DNA from: Rhodococcoides kyotonense
Lineage (GTDB): Bacteria; Actinomycetota; Actinomycetes; Mycobacteriales; Mycobacteriaceae
DNA length: 64,000 nucleotides
NCBI RefSeq assembly: GCF_900188125.1
Contig: NZ_FZOW01000005.1
Coordinates: forward strand, 124,001 to 188,000
Direction of reading: 5' to 3'
The notes under the pieces are model-generated. The model saw nothing but the letters and a program-made list of their open reading frames with translations, was not told the origin of the DNA and did no database searches. The position numbers and the translations under genes were made by a program. This document shows, piece by piece, positions 50,159-59,083 of this stretch (its first letter is position 1; each line of letters begins with the position of its first letter).

Positions 50159-51342
50159 AGCAACTCGACCCTGCGCTCCAGGACACCGTCGAAGACCTGT
50201 ACGACAACGCTCCGTGTGGGTACCTCGCCACCTGGCCCGACGGAAAGATCGCAGGCGTCAACGCGACACTTCTCGCGTGGCTCGAGTGCACACGGGAACA
50301 GCTGGTCGGCAAGCAGTTCACCGACCTGCTGACCGCAGGCGGGCGGATTCATTACGAAACACACTTCGCGCCCTTGCTGTTCTCCACGGGCGAAATGGAC
50401 AGTGTCGCATTGGACTTCGTCGCTCCGGGCGGCAGCAGGTTGCCCGTGTTCGTCACTGCCAACGTCAGGCGTGATCCCGACGGCACAGCGACACTCGTTC
50501 GAATCACCGCTATCGATGCGCGAGAGCGACGGGCCTACGAGCGTGAACTGGTGGACGAGCGCCGTCGCGCCGAGCGCGAACACACTCGCGCCCAACTGCT
50601 CGTGAGTACGTTGCAACGTTCGTTGCTACCGCCGAAACTGTTGCCGCCGCCCGGTCTCGACGCCGACGCCTACTATCACACGGCATCCTCGGACGACGTC
50701 GGTGGCGACTTCTACGACATGTTTCCGCTGTCGGACGACCGGTGGGGATTCTTCCTCGGCGACGTGTGCGGAAAGGGCTCCGAAGCCGCCGTCGTGACAT
50801 CGTTGACGCGATACACGCTGCGCGCCGCAGCGGTCTACGACCAGAACCCGATTGCAGTGCTGCACAACCTGGATGCCGTTCTCAATCAGGAATTCGATCC
50901 ACAGGACGCCCGGTTCTGCACCGTGGTGTTCGGTATTCTGTCGCGACGCGACGGCGGTTTCGACGTCGAATTGGCCAGCGGTGGGCACCCTCCGGCCCTG
51001 TTGTCGAAAGCGGATGGCACGGCTCGGTACGTGGAGACGCCGGGCGGTCAGCTCGTCGGGATTCTGCCCAACGCCCGGTTCGTGTCCACCGAGCTTCGGC
51101 TCGAACCCGGCGACACGTTCGTGCTCTACACGGACGGACTCACCGAGGCCAGGACCGGACAAGGACGGCAACGGTTCGACGACCACGGGGAGCTGCTCGA
51201 GTTCGCGAGTCGCCGTTCACCGACCACGCCCACCGACATCGTGGGAGCCCTGCGTGAGCTGATGGAGGGTTTCGAGGCCGGACTCGAGGACGACGCAGCG
51301 GTGATGGCGTTCGGCATGCCGGCCGAGTCCTCTACTCCGTAA
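50155..51342 (+). CDS. rsbP: RsbP-like PAS domain/PP2C (SpoIIE-type) phosphatase
   Basis: A 395-residue cytoplasmic protein. A PAS domain covers about residues 10-125 (CGYLATWPDGKIAGVNATLLAW), followed by a charged coiled-coil linker of about 40 residues (RERRAYERELVDERRRAERE). The SpoIIE-type PP2C domain then runs from about 165. Metal-binding Asp are in DVGGDFYD and GDVCGKGSEAA, with further ones in YTDGLTEAR and EDDAAVMAF. It would dephosphorylate an anti-anti-sigma factor to release an alternative sigma factor when triggered by RsbQ. No such sigma or anti-sigma genes are in the window. Its end overlaps the convergent glycosyltransferase gene by 11 nt. Confidence 0.88.
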   Translation: MKQLDPALQDTVEDLYDNAPCGYLATWPDGKIAGVNATLLAWLECTREQLVGKQFTDLLTAGGRIHYETHFAPLLFSTGEMDSVALDFVAPGGSRLPVFVTANVRRDPDGTATLVRITAIDARERRAYERELVDERRRAEREHTRAQLLVSTLQRSLLPPKLLPPPGLDADAYYHTASSDDVGGDFYDMFPLSDDRWGFFLGDVCGKGSEAAVVTSLTRYTLRAAAVYDQNPIAVLHNLDAVLNQEFDPQDARFCTVVFGILSRRDGGFDVELASGGHPPALLSKADGTARYVETPGGQLVGILPNARFVSTELRLEPGDTFVLYTDGLTEARTGQGRQRFDDHGELLEFASRRSPTTPTDIVGALRELMEGFEAGLEDDAAVMAFGMPAESSTP

Positions 51343-52417
51343 GGCGTTTGAGCAACTGCGGCAACGTGACGCCGATGTCGTGTTCGGCTTCGACGCGACG
51401 ACGCGCGGTCTCACCGAGTTGCCGACGCGCATCCGAGTCGGCCAGCACGGCCTCGATCGCCGACGCCAGTGCTGCCGCGTCGCCGGGCTCGACGAGAACG
51501 CCTGCGCCGCCGGTCAGGAACTCGGTGGTGCCGCCGTGATCGGTTCCGATGACCGGCAGACCATGCGACATGGCCTCCAGCACCGACAACGGACCGGCCT
51601 CGGGAGACGTACTCGCCGAGATCGAGACATCCCAACGCCGCAGCGCAGCGTCGATGTCGGTGTGGCCCAAGAAGTCGACACGTCCGGCCAGATCCGGTTG
51701 TGCCGCACGATCTTTCAACTGCTGGACGTAGTCGGCGTCCCCGGGGAAGCTGCCGCCTGCCAGCTCGACTCGAATTCCGGGCAACGACGCGACTGCGTCG
51801 AGCAGCACGGTGTGCCCCTTCCACGGCGTGAGAAGTGCGACCATGCCGAGGACGGGTGGATCGTGGAGTTCGCCGCCGAACTGCTCGACCGGCCATCGAA
51901 CTCCGTTGTGTGACACGACGGTCGGTACTCCGGCGGCTCGCAACGGCACGGCGGTCGCTTCGGACACCGAGACGGCGACGCGAATCGCGGGCCGACTGAG
52001 CGCGACGACCGCCTTCTGTTTCGTGCTCGTCATCGTGTCGTGGACGAGCCATGACACGCCTCGTTCGGGTCGCGCCACCCGTGCAACCGGAAGGGCGAAC
52101 AGCGAATTCACGACGGTCGAAGTTCCGGGCGCGGTCGCGATCGACCGCAGCTTTCGGCCTGTGGAAAGCCATCGCCCGATGAGACGAGCCGCAGCGACCC
52201 CGCGCGAGAGCCCGCGTTCACCGCCGAGACCGAGCTCCGGAATCGGTACGTGTCGAACACTGTCGGGCAGCGACTCGGACAGGCGCCCGCACGGGCAGGC
52301 GACGACCGTTCGATATCCGGCTCGTTCGGCTTCGTCGACGAGGTTCAACAAGACCTTCTCGGCCCCGGAGACCTGGCCGGTGTGTGCGATGAACAGGATC
52401 GTCCCAGCATCGGTCAT
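51332..52417 (-). CDS. Glycosyltransferase family 4
   Basis: A 361-residue GT-B glycosyltransferase: N-terminal acceptor domain opening ILFIAHTGQVSGAEKVLLNLVDEAERAG, and donor domain with VALLTPWKGHTVLLDAVA and the E-x7-E type motif SPEAGPLSVLEAMSHGLPVIGTDHGG. It transfers a sugar from a nucleotide donor to a lipid-linked oligosaccharide. It is the last gene of the minus-strand exopolysaccharide locus, 36 nt after the lipase gene. The sugar is unknown. Confidence 0.9.
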   Translation of the reverse strand: MTDAGTILFIAHTGQVSGAEKVLLNLVDEAERAGYRTVVACPCGRLSESLPDSVRHVPIPELGLGGERGLSRGVAAARLIGRWLSTGRKLRSIATAPGTSTVVNSLFALPVARVARPERGVSWLVHDTMTSTKQKAVVALSRPAIRVAVSVSEATAVPLRAAGVPTVVSHNGVRWPVEQFGGELHDPPVLGMVALLTPWKGHTVLLDAVASLPGIRVELAGGSFPGDADYVQQLKDRAAQPDLAGRVDFLGHTDIDAALRRWDVSISASTSPEAGPLSVLEAMSHGLPVIGTDHGGTTEFLTGGAGVLVEPGDAAALASAIEAVLADSDARRQLGETARRRVEAEHDIGVTLPQLLKRLTE

Positions 52418-52453
52418 GTTCTCAATCCATTTCGTGTCGTAGTGTCCGACTGC

Positions 52454-53674
52454 CTAGGAACCGCACGTGTTCGGTGGGGGAGTACCGGCGAATCGTCCGT
52501 CGACCCAGGACGATGTCGCAGGCCCGATGTTCAGGATTCCGTGACCTTGACCGGGTGCGACGACGAGATCGATGACATCGCCTGCGGCACAGCCCTGTCG
52601 GACGGCGTCCTGAGTCCACGCCGGTGCGATGAGTTCGTCCTGATCTCCGTAGGCAATCAGCATCGGTTGCTGCGCACGGGTTCTCGGAACACTGTAGCCC
52701 GACAACCATTCGCGTAGCTTGTCCGCGGCCTCGGGGCTCGACGGTTCGTAGTCCGACGCCGGCGTGCTCTCGGCTATGTCGGCCTGCAACTGCGCTTTTT
52801 CGCCGATGCACGTCGTGAAGGTATCCACGCGTGCGGCGAGTGTCCCGTGCAAGTAGTCGTCGAGATCGAGTTCGGGGTGCGCGACCTGTACGCCCCGAAG
52901 CAGGGAAGGTAACGCGGTGATCTGCGATGGGGTCAGAGTGCCGCCCACCATGGCATCCACGAACGGCTCCAGATCGGTTGCAGGCGAGACGCTGATGGAA
53001 CCGAGCAGGTTCAGCCCCTGACCGTAGTCTCCGGACAGTTCGTTGGCGGACCAGACCGCTTGGCCTCCCTGAGACACGCCGTATCCGAGCCACGTGTCGG
53101 ACGTGTTCGGTTCTACCTCGCGGGCCGCCCGGACTGCGTCGATCACGTTGAACCCTGCGGTGACGGGTTCCAGATACGGATGAGGCCCTTGTGTTCCCAG
53201 ACCTTGGTAGTCGGTCATCGCCACGACGTAGCCGTTGGCGAGGAACGGAATGACCGTCGGAAGGTTGCCGAGAAGTCCGATGTGTGTGGACGGTGCACAC
53301 CGGCTGGACGACCCGGTCGTGGCATGGCCGATCGACACGATCGGCCAACCACCCGCGGGCGGATCCCCTCGAGGAACGAACACCAGGCCGGTGACCTCGG
53401 TGGCGGAATTGTCGATGCCGGACGTGGACTGATACCGCACAGCGACGGTCCGCTGTGTCACGGACTCCAGTGCCGGATAGCCGTGGAACTCCGTCGGGTC
53501 TGCAAGGAGGGTGCCAGGAGGTTGCGTCGTAACGGGCGTCGTGTCGGCTGAATCTCTATCAGCGCCGGACGAGCACGCCGCCGCGATCAGCAGCAGGACG
53601 AGCACCGGTGCCAGCCGGCGCAGAGGTGCGCGGCTGGTGACCGGGGCCGCAGCCCCGGTCTCAGGCCCGGACAT
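52454..53674 (-). CDS. Secretory lipase/esterase lipoprotein (LIP family)
   Basis: A 406-residue exported hydrolase. A signal peptide ends in AAAC with the lipidated Cys34. The LIP-family catalytic Ser201 is in GYGVSQGG, and the Asp and His are expected in YGDQDELIAP and GQGHGILN. The family includes Candida-type secretory lipases and many actinobacterial esterases. Its start overlaps the acyltransferase-like gene, so it belongs to the exopolysaccharide operon. It may remove acyl groups from the polymer or act on host or environmental lipids. Confidence 0.87.
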   Translation of the reverse strand: MSGPETGAAAPVTSRAPLRRLAPVLVLLLIAAACSSGADRDSADTTPVTTQPPGTLLADPTEFHGYPALESVTQRTVAVRYQSTSGIDNSATEVTGLVFVPRGDPPAGGWPIVSIGHATTGSSSRCAPSTHIGLLGNLPTVIPFLANGYVVAMTDYQGLGTQGPHPYLEPVTAGFNVIDAVRAAREVEPNTSDTWLGYGVSQGGQAVWSANELSGDYGQGLNLLGSISVSPATDLEPFVDAMVGGTLTPSQITALPSLLRGVQVAHPELDLDDYLHGTLAARVDTFTTCIGEKAQLQADIAESTPASDYEPSSPEAADKLREWLSGYSVPRTRAQQPMLIAYGDQDELIAPAWTQDAVRQGCAAGDVIDLVVAPGQGHGILNIGPATSSWVDGRFAGTPPPNTCGS

Positions 53675-54896
53675 CTCGCAGAAGGGACAGAGGGTCCGCG
53701 CACAGGTTCTCGAGCGCGGATTCGACGACCTTCGAATCGATCATCCTGTCGCAGAACGACGCTGTGTAGGTTCGTCCACCCGCGACCTCGGCGATCAACA
53801 TCGTCATTCCGTCGGGGCCGTCCGGCTCGAGCGATGCCGCGATCTGTGGCGGCCTGCCGTCGTCGGCCCACTGCAGGTGATCGAACATCCGTAGCTTCCC
53901 GAGATCGCTCACCGCCAGTCGCACACGGTCGGGAACGTCGATCACGGCGTTGCCGGCGGGCGCGTCGCCACGCGATCGCCAGGACAACAGCTTGTCCTTG
54001 ATCTCGGACATTCCGAGAATGGCTACCGGCCAACCGGAGTCGATCACTTGCTTCATCGTGGCCGCGATGGCGACGGGAGTGGAATTCCTCGGCAGGTGCA
54101 ACGGAATTCCGACGGCGAAATTGCCGTGCGACGCGAGATGTTCCGGACCGAGATAGCGGCGTGAGTTGAACAGAATCATCACCTGCTCGGACAACGGTAC
54201 GTTCTGGGCCTCCAGGGCGGCACGCCACAACGCCACCGAGATCGACGCCGACGTTGCACCGACGGCGTTCGTGGAAGCCCACTCGCGGAGTTCCGATACT
54301 CGGCCCGGATCCATGTATGCGGACCGGCTCACCTTGGCCGATTCCCAGTTCTCGATCGTGCGTGTGGACACCCCGTCGGTGGACGGCGAACTCTTGTGTT
54401 CCTTGCGCAGGCGCCAGAAGTCCCGCAGCGCAGCAGGCTTGGCCGAATAATGACGACGAAGTGCGGTCCACGTCGATCCGTCGGGAAGACCTGTGGCGAG
54501 ACCACGGGCGCGCGCGTCGTCCACGTCGCTCGAGAACGCGGCCATCAACATCAAGCCCATTTGGCCGTCGCCGATGCCGTGCGACAGATCCACCGCGAGA
54601 TAGTCGCCGCAGACGACGACCTCGAGAGCCTTCTTGGGGCCCGGTCGGTTTCTGATGTCGGTGAGCAGCGCGCCCAGGTCGGTGGTGTCGAGGTCGGGGA
54701 GCGCGATGACAGTGCTTTCGTCCTCGCCGGTTCGATAGTCCCAGTCGCGACTGTCTTCGTGGGGTTCGAGCGCCAAACGTGGTGTGTCCGAGGACCTCTC
54801 CGCTGCATTCATCACGTCGCGAGCGATCCGGGGATCGAGTCCGGTGGTCGGCCCGGTCAAAGCGATGATCCGCGCGTCGGCAAAGACACGGTCCAT
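53661..54896 (-). CDS. HxxxDG acyltransferase-like protein (condensation/PapA fold)
   Basis: A 411-residue protein with the motif HGIGDGQ (in VDLSHGIGDGQMG, about residue 115), matching the HxxxDG active site of CoA-dependent acyltransferases of the condensation/PapA/BAHD superfamily. A second-half segment NSRRYLGPEHLASHGNFAVG resembles the structural region of these enzymes. It is cytoplasmic, without signal peptide. Within the exopolysaccharide operon it may acylate a sugar or a lipid-linked precursor; the following secreted lipase could be its counterpart. The start is chosen at the first ATG after the upstream glycosyltransferase gene and has a poor ribosome-binding site. Confidence 0.75.
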   Translation of the reverse strand: MDRVFADARIIALTGPTTGLDPRIARDVMNAAERSSDTPRLALEPHEDSRDWDYRTGEDESTVIALPDLDTTDLGALLTDIRNRPGPKKALEVVVCGDYLAVDLSHGIGDGQMGLMLMAAFSSDVDDARARGLATGLPDGSTWTALRRHYSAKPAALRDFWRLRKEHKSSPSTDGVSTRTIENWESAKVSRSAYMDPGRVSELREWASTNAVGATSASISVALWRAALEAQNVPLSEQVMILFNSRRYLGPEHLASHGNFAVGIPLHLPRNSTPVAIAATMKQVIDSGWPVAILGMSEIKDKLLSWRSRGDAPAGNAVIDVPDRVRLAVSDLGKLRMFDHLQWADDGRPPQIAASLEPDGPDGMTMLIAEVAGGRTYTASFCDRMIDSKVVESALENLCADPLSLLRDVRA

Positions 54897-54936
54897 CGCG
54901 GTGGAACGGTAGCGAGCGCGAGCGCCGCCCGATGCG

Positions 54937-56046
54937 TCAGCGGGCGGCATCGACGACCTCCTGCATCCGGTCGCGGAAATTGGCACGCGAGAAGCCTTCC
55001 GCCCACGTGCGGATCTCGGTTCGGTCGAACTCGCCGGGAGAGAACGAGCGCATCGCCTCGGCGAATCCAGCGACGATGGCGTCGTCGGAGCCGGGCGCCA
55101 CATGGATGCCGGTCTTGCCGGGCAGCACGGTGTCGATGGCGCCGCCCTCACCCAGCGCTATGACCGGCGTGCCGGTAGCCATCGATTCGACGGGGACGAT
55201 GCCGAAGTCCTCGATGCCGGGCATGAGTAGAGCTCGTGTCTTGCGGTGCAACTCCAGAAGTTTCTCGTGCGAGACGCGCCCGAGGAACGTCGTTTTCGGT
55301 CCGGCCAGTTCGCGGCACTGGCTCATGGCCCGGCCGTCACCGGCGACGACGAGGGGCACGTTCGCTTCCGCTGCGGCGCGGACGGCGATGTCGGGCCGCT
55401 TGTACGGAACGAGCCTGCCCGCGAGCAGAAAGAAGTCCTCGCGCTCGACGGAGGTGTCGGGAGTGAATCCCTCGGTGTCGACCGGAGGGTGGACGACCAG
55501 CGCATCGTCTCGGCCCCACCAATTCGAGATACGTTCTGCGACCGCAGTGGAATTCGCGACGACAGTGTTCAGCCGCGGGGCAGCAGACGTCTCGCACTTT
55601 CGGGCGACGGCGGACAGGGCGGTCAGAATCGCAGCGCCTGCCTTGCCTCCGCCCTCACCTGCGCGGAGCTCCGGATCCCATGCCCACCGTGCGGGGCTGT
55701 GGACATATGCCACGACAGGCGCCTGGGTAGCGAACACCGTCTGCGTTGCGAACGCGTGATGGCTGACCACCACGGCGGAATAGTCGTCGAGCTTCAGGCG
55801 CCGAAATGCGACCGGCATGAGCGGCAGCACCGGAGCGTACGAGCGTTGGCCGAGCGCGTTGTAGATGTTGTTGAGAAAGGTGGTGTGCGGGGGAGACGTC
55901 AGGCCCGGGGGAATGCCCTCGGCGCGGGCGATCGGGGCGAACACATCTGCATTCGGCCAGTGGATCGCCATTTGCCCCATGACGTGCTCCGACCCGGCGA
56001 TCTCGGTGAATCGCTCGTGTACGAGTGCGATCTTGTCAGTTGGCAC
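54937..56046 (-). CDS. Glycosyltransferase family 4
   Basis: A 369-residue GT4 enzyme. The N-terminus KIALVHERFTEIAGSEHVMGQMA and the segment VVAYVHSPARWAWDP are typical of mannosyl/fucosyl-transferase-like GT4 proteins. The donor domain has LLAGRLVPYKRPDIAV and the E-x7-E motif GIEDFGIVPVESMATGTPVIA. It adds a sugar during assembly of the exopolysaccharide repeat. Its start overlaps the end of the Wzz-like gene by 11 nt. Confidence 0.91.
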   Translation of the reverse strand: MPTDKIALVHERFTEIAGSEHVMGQMAIHWPNADVFAPIARAEGIPPGLTSPPHTTFLNNIYNALGQRSYAPVLPLMPVAFRRLKLDDYSAVVVSHHAFATQTVFATQAPVVAYVHSPARWAWDPELRAGEGGGKAGAAILTALSAVARKCETSAAPRLNTVVANSTAVAERISNWWGRDDALVVHPPVDTEGFTPDTSVEREDFFLLAGRLVPYKRPDIAVRAAAEANVPLVVAGDGRAMSQCRELAGPKTTFLGRVSHEKLLELHRKTRALLMPGIEDFGIVPVESMATGTPVIALGEGGAIDTVLPGKTGIHVAPGSDDAIVAGFAEAMRSFSPGEFDRTEIRTWAEGFSRANFRDRMQEVVDAAR

Positions 56047-57304
56047 CGGATTCCACCTCCGCGTTCTGTTTCGGTGTCGTCTTGTCGGGCTTGGTCTTTC
56101 GATTCTTGGGCTGAAGCACCAGGAACGACGAGATCCCGAATTCGTGAATCTGTTTCAGCGTGCGGCCCGCCGCCTTACGGTCTCGTCCTGCCTTGGACAG
56201 CAGAACCGCGACCGTATCGATGTCGGCGACGTCCACTGCACGCCACCATTCGTCGGTGAGGCCCATGGTGATCACCACCGGACGCCCCTGGGCGGCCTCG
56301 GCCGCATATCCGTGCGTCGGCCGGTAGACTGCCTCGTCGCCGACCAGGACCACCACCACCGAGTCTCGCTTGCTGGCGGCGTGACGCGCATTACTTGCAG
56401 GCGCGGAACTCTCGCGGTGCAGGGCGTCGATTCTCGCGGCGAGAACGGGCGGTAGATCGCCCGTCACCGCGGCGTCGAAGGCAGCCCCGTTCTTCTTGGC
56501 CACGCGCCGTGCCCACGACCGGTTGGGTGCCGAACCGAATCGGCCACGCAACAGAACGATCAGTTCGGCAGCGATGATCCAGGCGGCCAAAGCGGCGACG
56601 AGAGCCTCGGACATCGGCTTGGGGGACACCGGCGCAGTGTTCTGTTCAGGACTCGACAGTACGACGAGTTGATCGCCGCCACCGCTCTGAAGCTGCGAAA
56701 GCTGTTGCTGCAGTTCGGTCAATTCCGACTGTGCGGTGCTCCGATTCGGGTCGTCGGCTGCGAGGGCGTCGACCCGCGCCTCGGCTGCAGCGATCGATGC
56801 CTGAGCCTGCTCGACACTTCCTTGCGTGTCACGCGCGTAGTTGGCGTTTGCTGCCTGCGCCACCGTCGTCACCATCGATTGGGCGAGGGCCAACGCGGTG
56901 TCCGCGGAATCGGCTGTCACCGTGTACGTCAGCAGCGCAGGTGACGTGCCGGGCACGAGTTCGACGTTCGCGCTCAACTGGGCTGCGTCCATGTCCGTGT
57001 CCACCTCGGACAGAACACGATTCAACACATCGGTGTCGGTCGACAGTTCGGTGAACGGCGCTCGCATCTGCTCGATGAACGCATCACCCGGGATCAGCGT
57101 CTGTGCGGGTTTGATCTCCGTCACGATCGACGCCGAGTATTGCTTCTCGGTCAATTCGCTACGGACATAGAACACTGCCGCCCCGACGATCAACGCGATG
57201 ACGAATGCGGGCAGCAGTGCGCGCCCGAGTTCTCGCATGTGCCCGGCCAAATCGATAGGCGGGGGAACGTCACCGCGATGCACGGCATCGTCTACGGGCG
57301 CCAA
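56036..57304 (-). CDS. Wzz/chain-length determinant-like membrane protein
   Basis: A 422-residue polysaccharide co-polymerase. Two membrane helices, at about 32-50 and 234-252, flank a large extracytoplasmic domain with a coiled coil (VEQAQASIAAAEARVDALAAD...LTELQQQLSQLQ). The cytoplasmic C-terminal domain (about 260-410) sits where a tyrosine autokinase would be but shows no Walker A P-loop, so kinase activity is not expected. It should set polymer chain length together with the Wzy-like protein. It starts at a TTG with AGGAGC 6 nt upstream. The next 260 nt upstream hold no clear gene and probably carry a promoter. Confidence 0.85.
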   Translation of the reverse strand: MAPVDDAVHRGDVPPPIDLAGHMRELGRALLPAFVIALIVGAAVFYVRSELTEKQYSASIVTEIKPAQTLIPGDAFIEQMRAPFTELSTDTDVLNRVLSEVDTDMDAAQLSANVELVPGTSPALLTYTVTADSADTALALAQSMVTTVAQAANANYARDTQGSVEQAQASIAAAEARVDALAADDPNRSTAQSELTELQQQLSQLQSGGGDQLVVLSSPEQNTAPVSPKPMSEALVAALAAWIIAAELIVLLRGRFGSAPNRSWARRVAKKNGAAFDAAVTGDLPPVLAARIDALHRESSAPASNARHAASKRDSVVVVLVGDEAVYRPTHGYAAEAAQGRPVVITMGLTDEWWRAVDVADIDTVAVLLSKAGRDRKAAGRTLKQIHEFGISSFLVLQPKNRKTKPDKTTPKQNAEVESGAN

Positions 57305-57565
57305 GAGAAGCTCCTAAGGTCGCAGATACGAGCGTTGGCGAGCGTTACCCGCTCGGGGACACTGTCAATCCCGATGATAACCGAGGTGCCCGTTCGATCA
57401 CCGATCTCGGCGTCGACCGCACCGTCCTTCGAGTGTCCCCGCGAAACATCAAGCGGTCCAGTAATACTGGTCCGAACATGCCGAGAACTTGTTTCGAGAA
57501 CGGCGACGGTCGATCCGGCCGTTTCGGGCGTCGTGGCGATCATGCCATTTCCCTTTCCGTTGGGC

Positions 57566-59083
57566 TCATCGGCGAGCATGTCGGCCCTTGTTTGCGGAAG
57601 GAAGGGGAGACTCGATCGCGCCGACGGCGACGAGGGCGAACACGATGGCCCCGACAAGGGCAGCGGAGAGGACGGAGATGGGCAACCAGATTGCGGAGAA
57701 TTGCTGGACGGCAACGTAAGCGACACCTGACACCGCCGCACAGGCAATCGCAACCGCGGCGACGGAACGGACCGGCAGCACCGACGACATCGGCATGCTG
57801 CGCTCGATGACGATCCACAGCAACACCAGCGTCACCCCGATCGTGACTACCGTGGAAATAGCTGCCCCGTTGTACGACATTCGCGGAATCAGAACCAGAT
57901 TGAGACCTACGTTGATAGCGAGTCCCAGAAGCGCGACCACCGGATAGTGACGCTGCATTCCCGCCGAAGCAAGCACGAAGATTCCGAGCATCACCAGGGA
58001 CATGAGTGCTGCTCCCAGCACCAGCAACCGTGCCGCATGCGCGCCCTCGACGAATCGGTCACCGTAGAGCAGTTGGATCAACGGCTCGGCCGACGGCCAG
58101 AAGCCCGCAACCGCCATCGCGCCGAACACGATGAACAGCGTTGCCGCCGAGCGAGATCTCTCCCGAAACGTCGTGAGGTCGTCCGGCCACGATGCGATCA
58201 ACAACGTGCTGACGGGTGCGACCGCAGCGAGTGTGAAGGTGTCGATCATGTCCGAGAACTTGTAGCCGATCGAGTAAAGGCCGACCGCGTCGAAGTTGTC
58301 GAGCAAACTCAACATCAAGACGTCGATCTTCAACATCGCGATGGTGAGCGCGAAACCGATGGCGAGTGGCACTGCCTCCTTGAGATACGGTCCCCACCGC
58401 CGTATTTCGATGTGCCTGGACGGTCTGAGTCCGACGGACCGACTCCGGATTCCGAAGCCCTTCGTCACGAGCTTGAAGATCTCGTTGGCGACGGCAGGCA
58501 GCACGAACCACAGCAATGTCGGTGCGAACACGGCTGCCAGCACCGTCAACGCGAGTTGCAGTACCTGGCCCACGCTTTCGGCGACTGCGACGAGCAACAA
58601 TCGGTGTCGTGCTTGGAACAGCACGGACAGCGCGTGACTCGGAGTCGCGAAGACGACGACGAGTCCACCTACGGCAGTGGCGAGTACGACCTCCGACGGA
58701 TAGCCGAGTACCAGCACGTACGCGATCGCGAGTAGGTACCCGACAAGGCCCAACACGAAGCGCAGTGCGAGGAACGACGACGCAGTACGGGCGATCTCCT
58801 CGACGTCGTCGTCGATGAGCCTGGCCAGCACGACGCGCCCGACGCCCAGGTCGGTGACGACCGACATCAGGCCGAGAAGTGCGAAGACGAAGCTGAATTG
58901 GCCCCACTCGTCCGGACTCAGAGTGCGCGCGATGACCACGCTGCCGATCCACCCGAGTGCAGCGACGACGACTCGGCTCATGAGCACAGCAGCAGTGGCG
59001 CGAGCCGCTGCTTTGGGGTCCGCCGCGATCGCGCGGTAGTCCGGCGGCGTCTCCATGCCGTCCGGGGTCGTACTCTCGGTCAT
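57566..59083 (-). CDS. Wzx-like polysaccharide flippase
   Basis: A 505-residue polytopic membrane protein with about 12-14 helices of the MATE/polysaccharide-transport superfamily. The opening RATAAVLMSRVVVAALGWIGSVVIARTLSPDEWGQFSFV is typical of O-antigen flippases, and GLYSIGYKFSDMIDTFTLA marks the second half. It moves lipid-linked repeat units across the membrane. Its ATG overlaps the stop of the glycosyltransferase gene (ATGA). The frame is open for about 185 codons further upstream, but that part is antisense-like sequence within the neighbour. Confidence 0.9.
   Translation of the reverse strand: MTESTTPDGMETPPDYRAIAADPKAAARATAAVLMSRVVVAALGWIGSVVIARTLSPDEWGQFSFVFALLGLMSVVTDLGVGRVVLARLIDDDVEEIARTASSFLALRFVLGLVGYLLAIAYVLVLGYPSEVVLATAVGGLVVVFATPSHALSVLFQARHRLLLVAVAESVGQVLQLALTVLAAVFAPTLLWFVLPAVANEIFKLVTKGFGIRSRSVGLRPSRHIEIRRWGPYLKEAVPLAIGFALTIAMLKIDVLMLSLLDNFDAVGLYSIGYKFSDMIDTFTLAAVAPVSTLLIASWPDDLTTFRERSRSAATLFIVFGAMAVAGFWPSAEPLIQLLYGDRFVEGAHAARLLVLGAALMSLVMLGIFVLASAGMQRHYPVVALLGLAINVGLNLVLIPRMSYNGAAISTVVTIGVTLVLLWIVIERSMPMSSVLPVRSVAAVAIACAAVSGVAYVAVQQFSAIWLPISVLSAALVGAIVFALVAVGAIESPLPSANKGRHARR

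Noticed and set aside
57292-57753. A 153-codon minus-strand frame between the flippase and Wzz-like genes
   Set aside because: It overlaps the end of the flippase gene and the start of the Wzz-like gene, has no domain and is Ser/Pro-rich in a frame-shadow manner. A smaller real peptide inside cannot be excluded.
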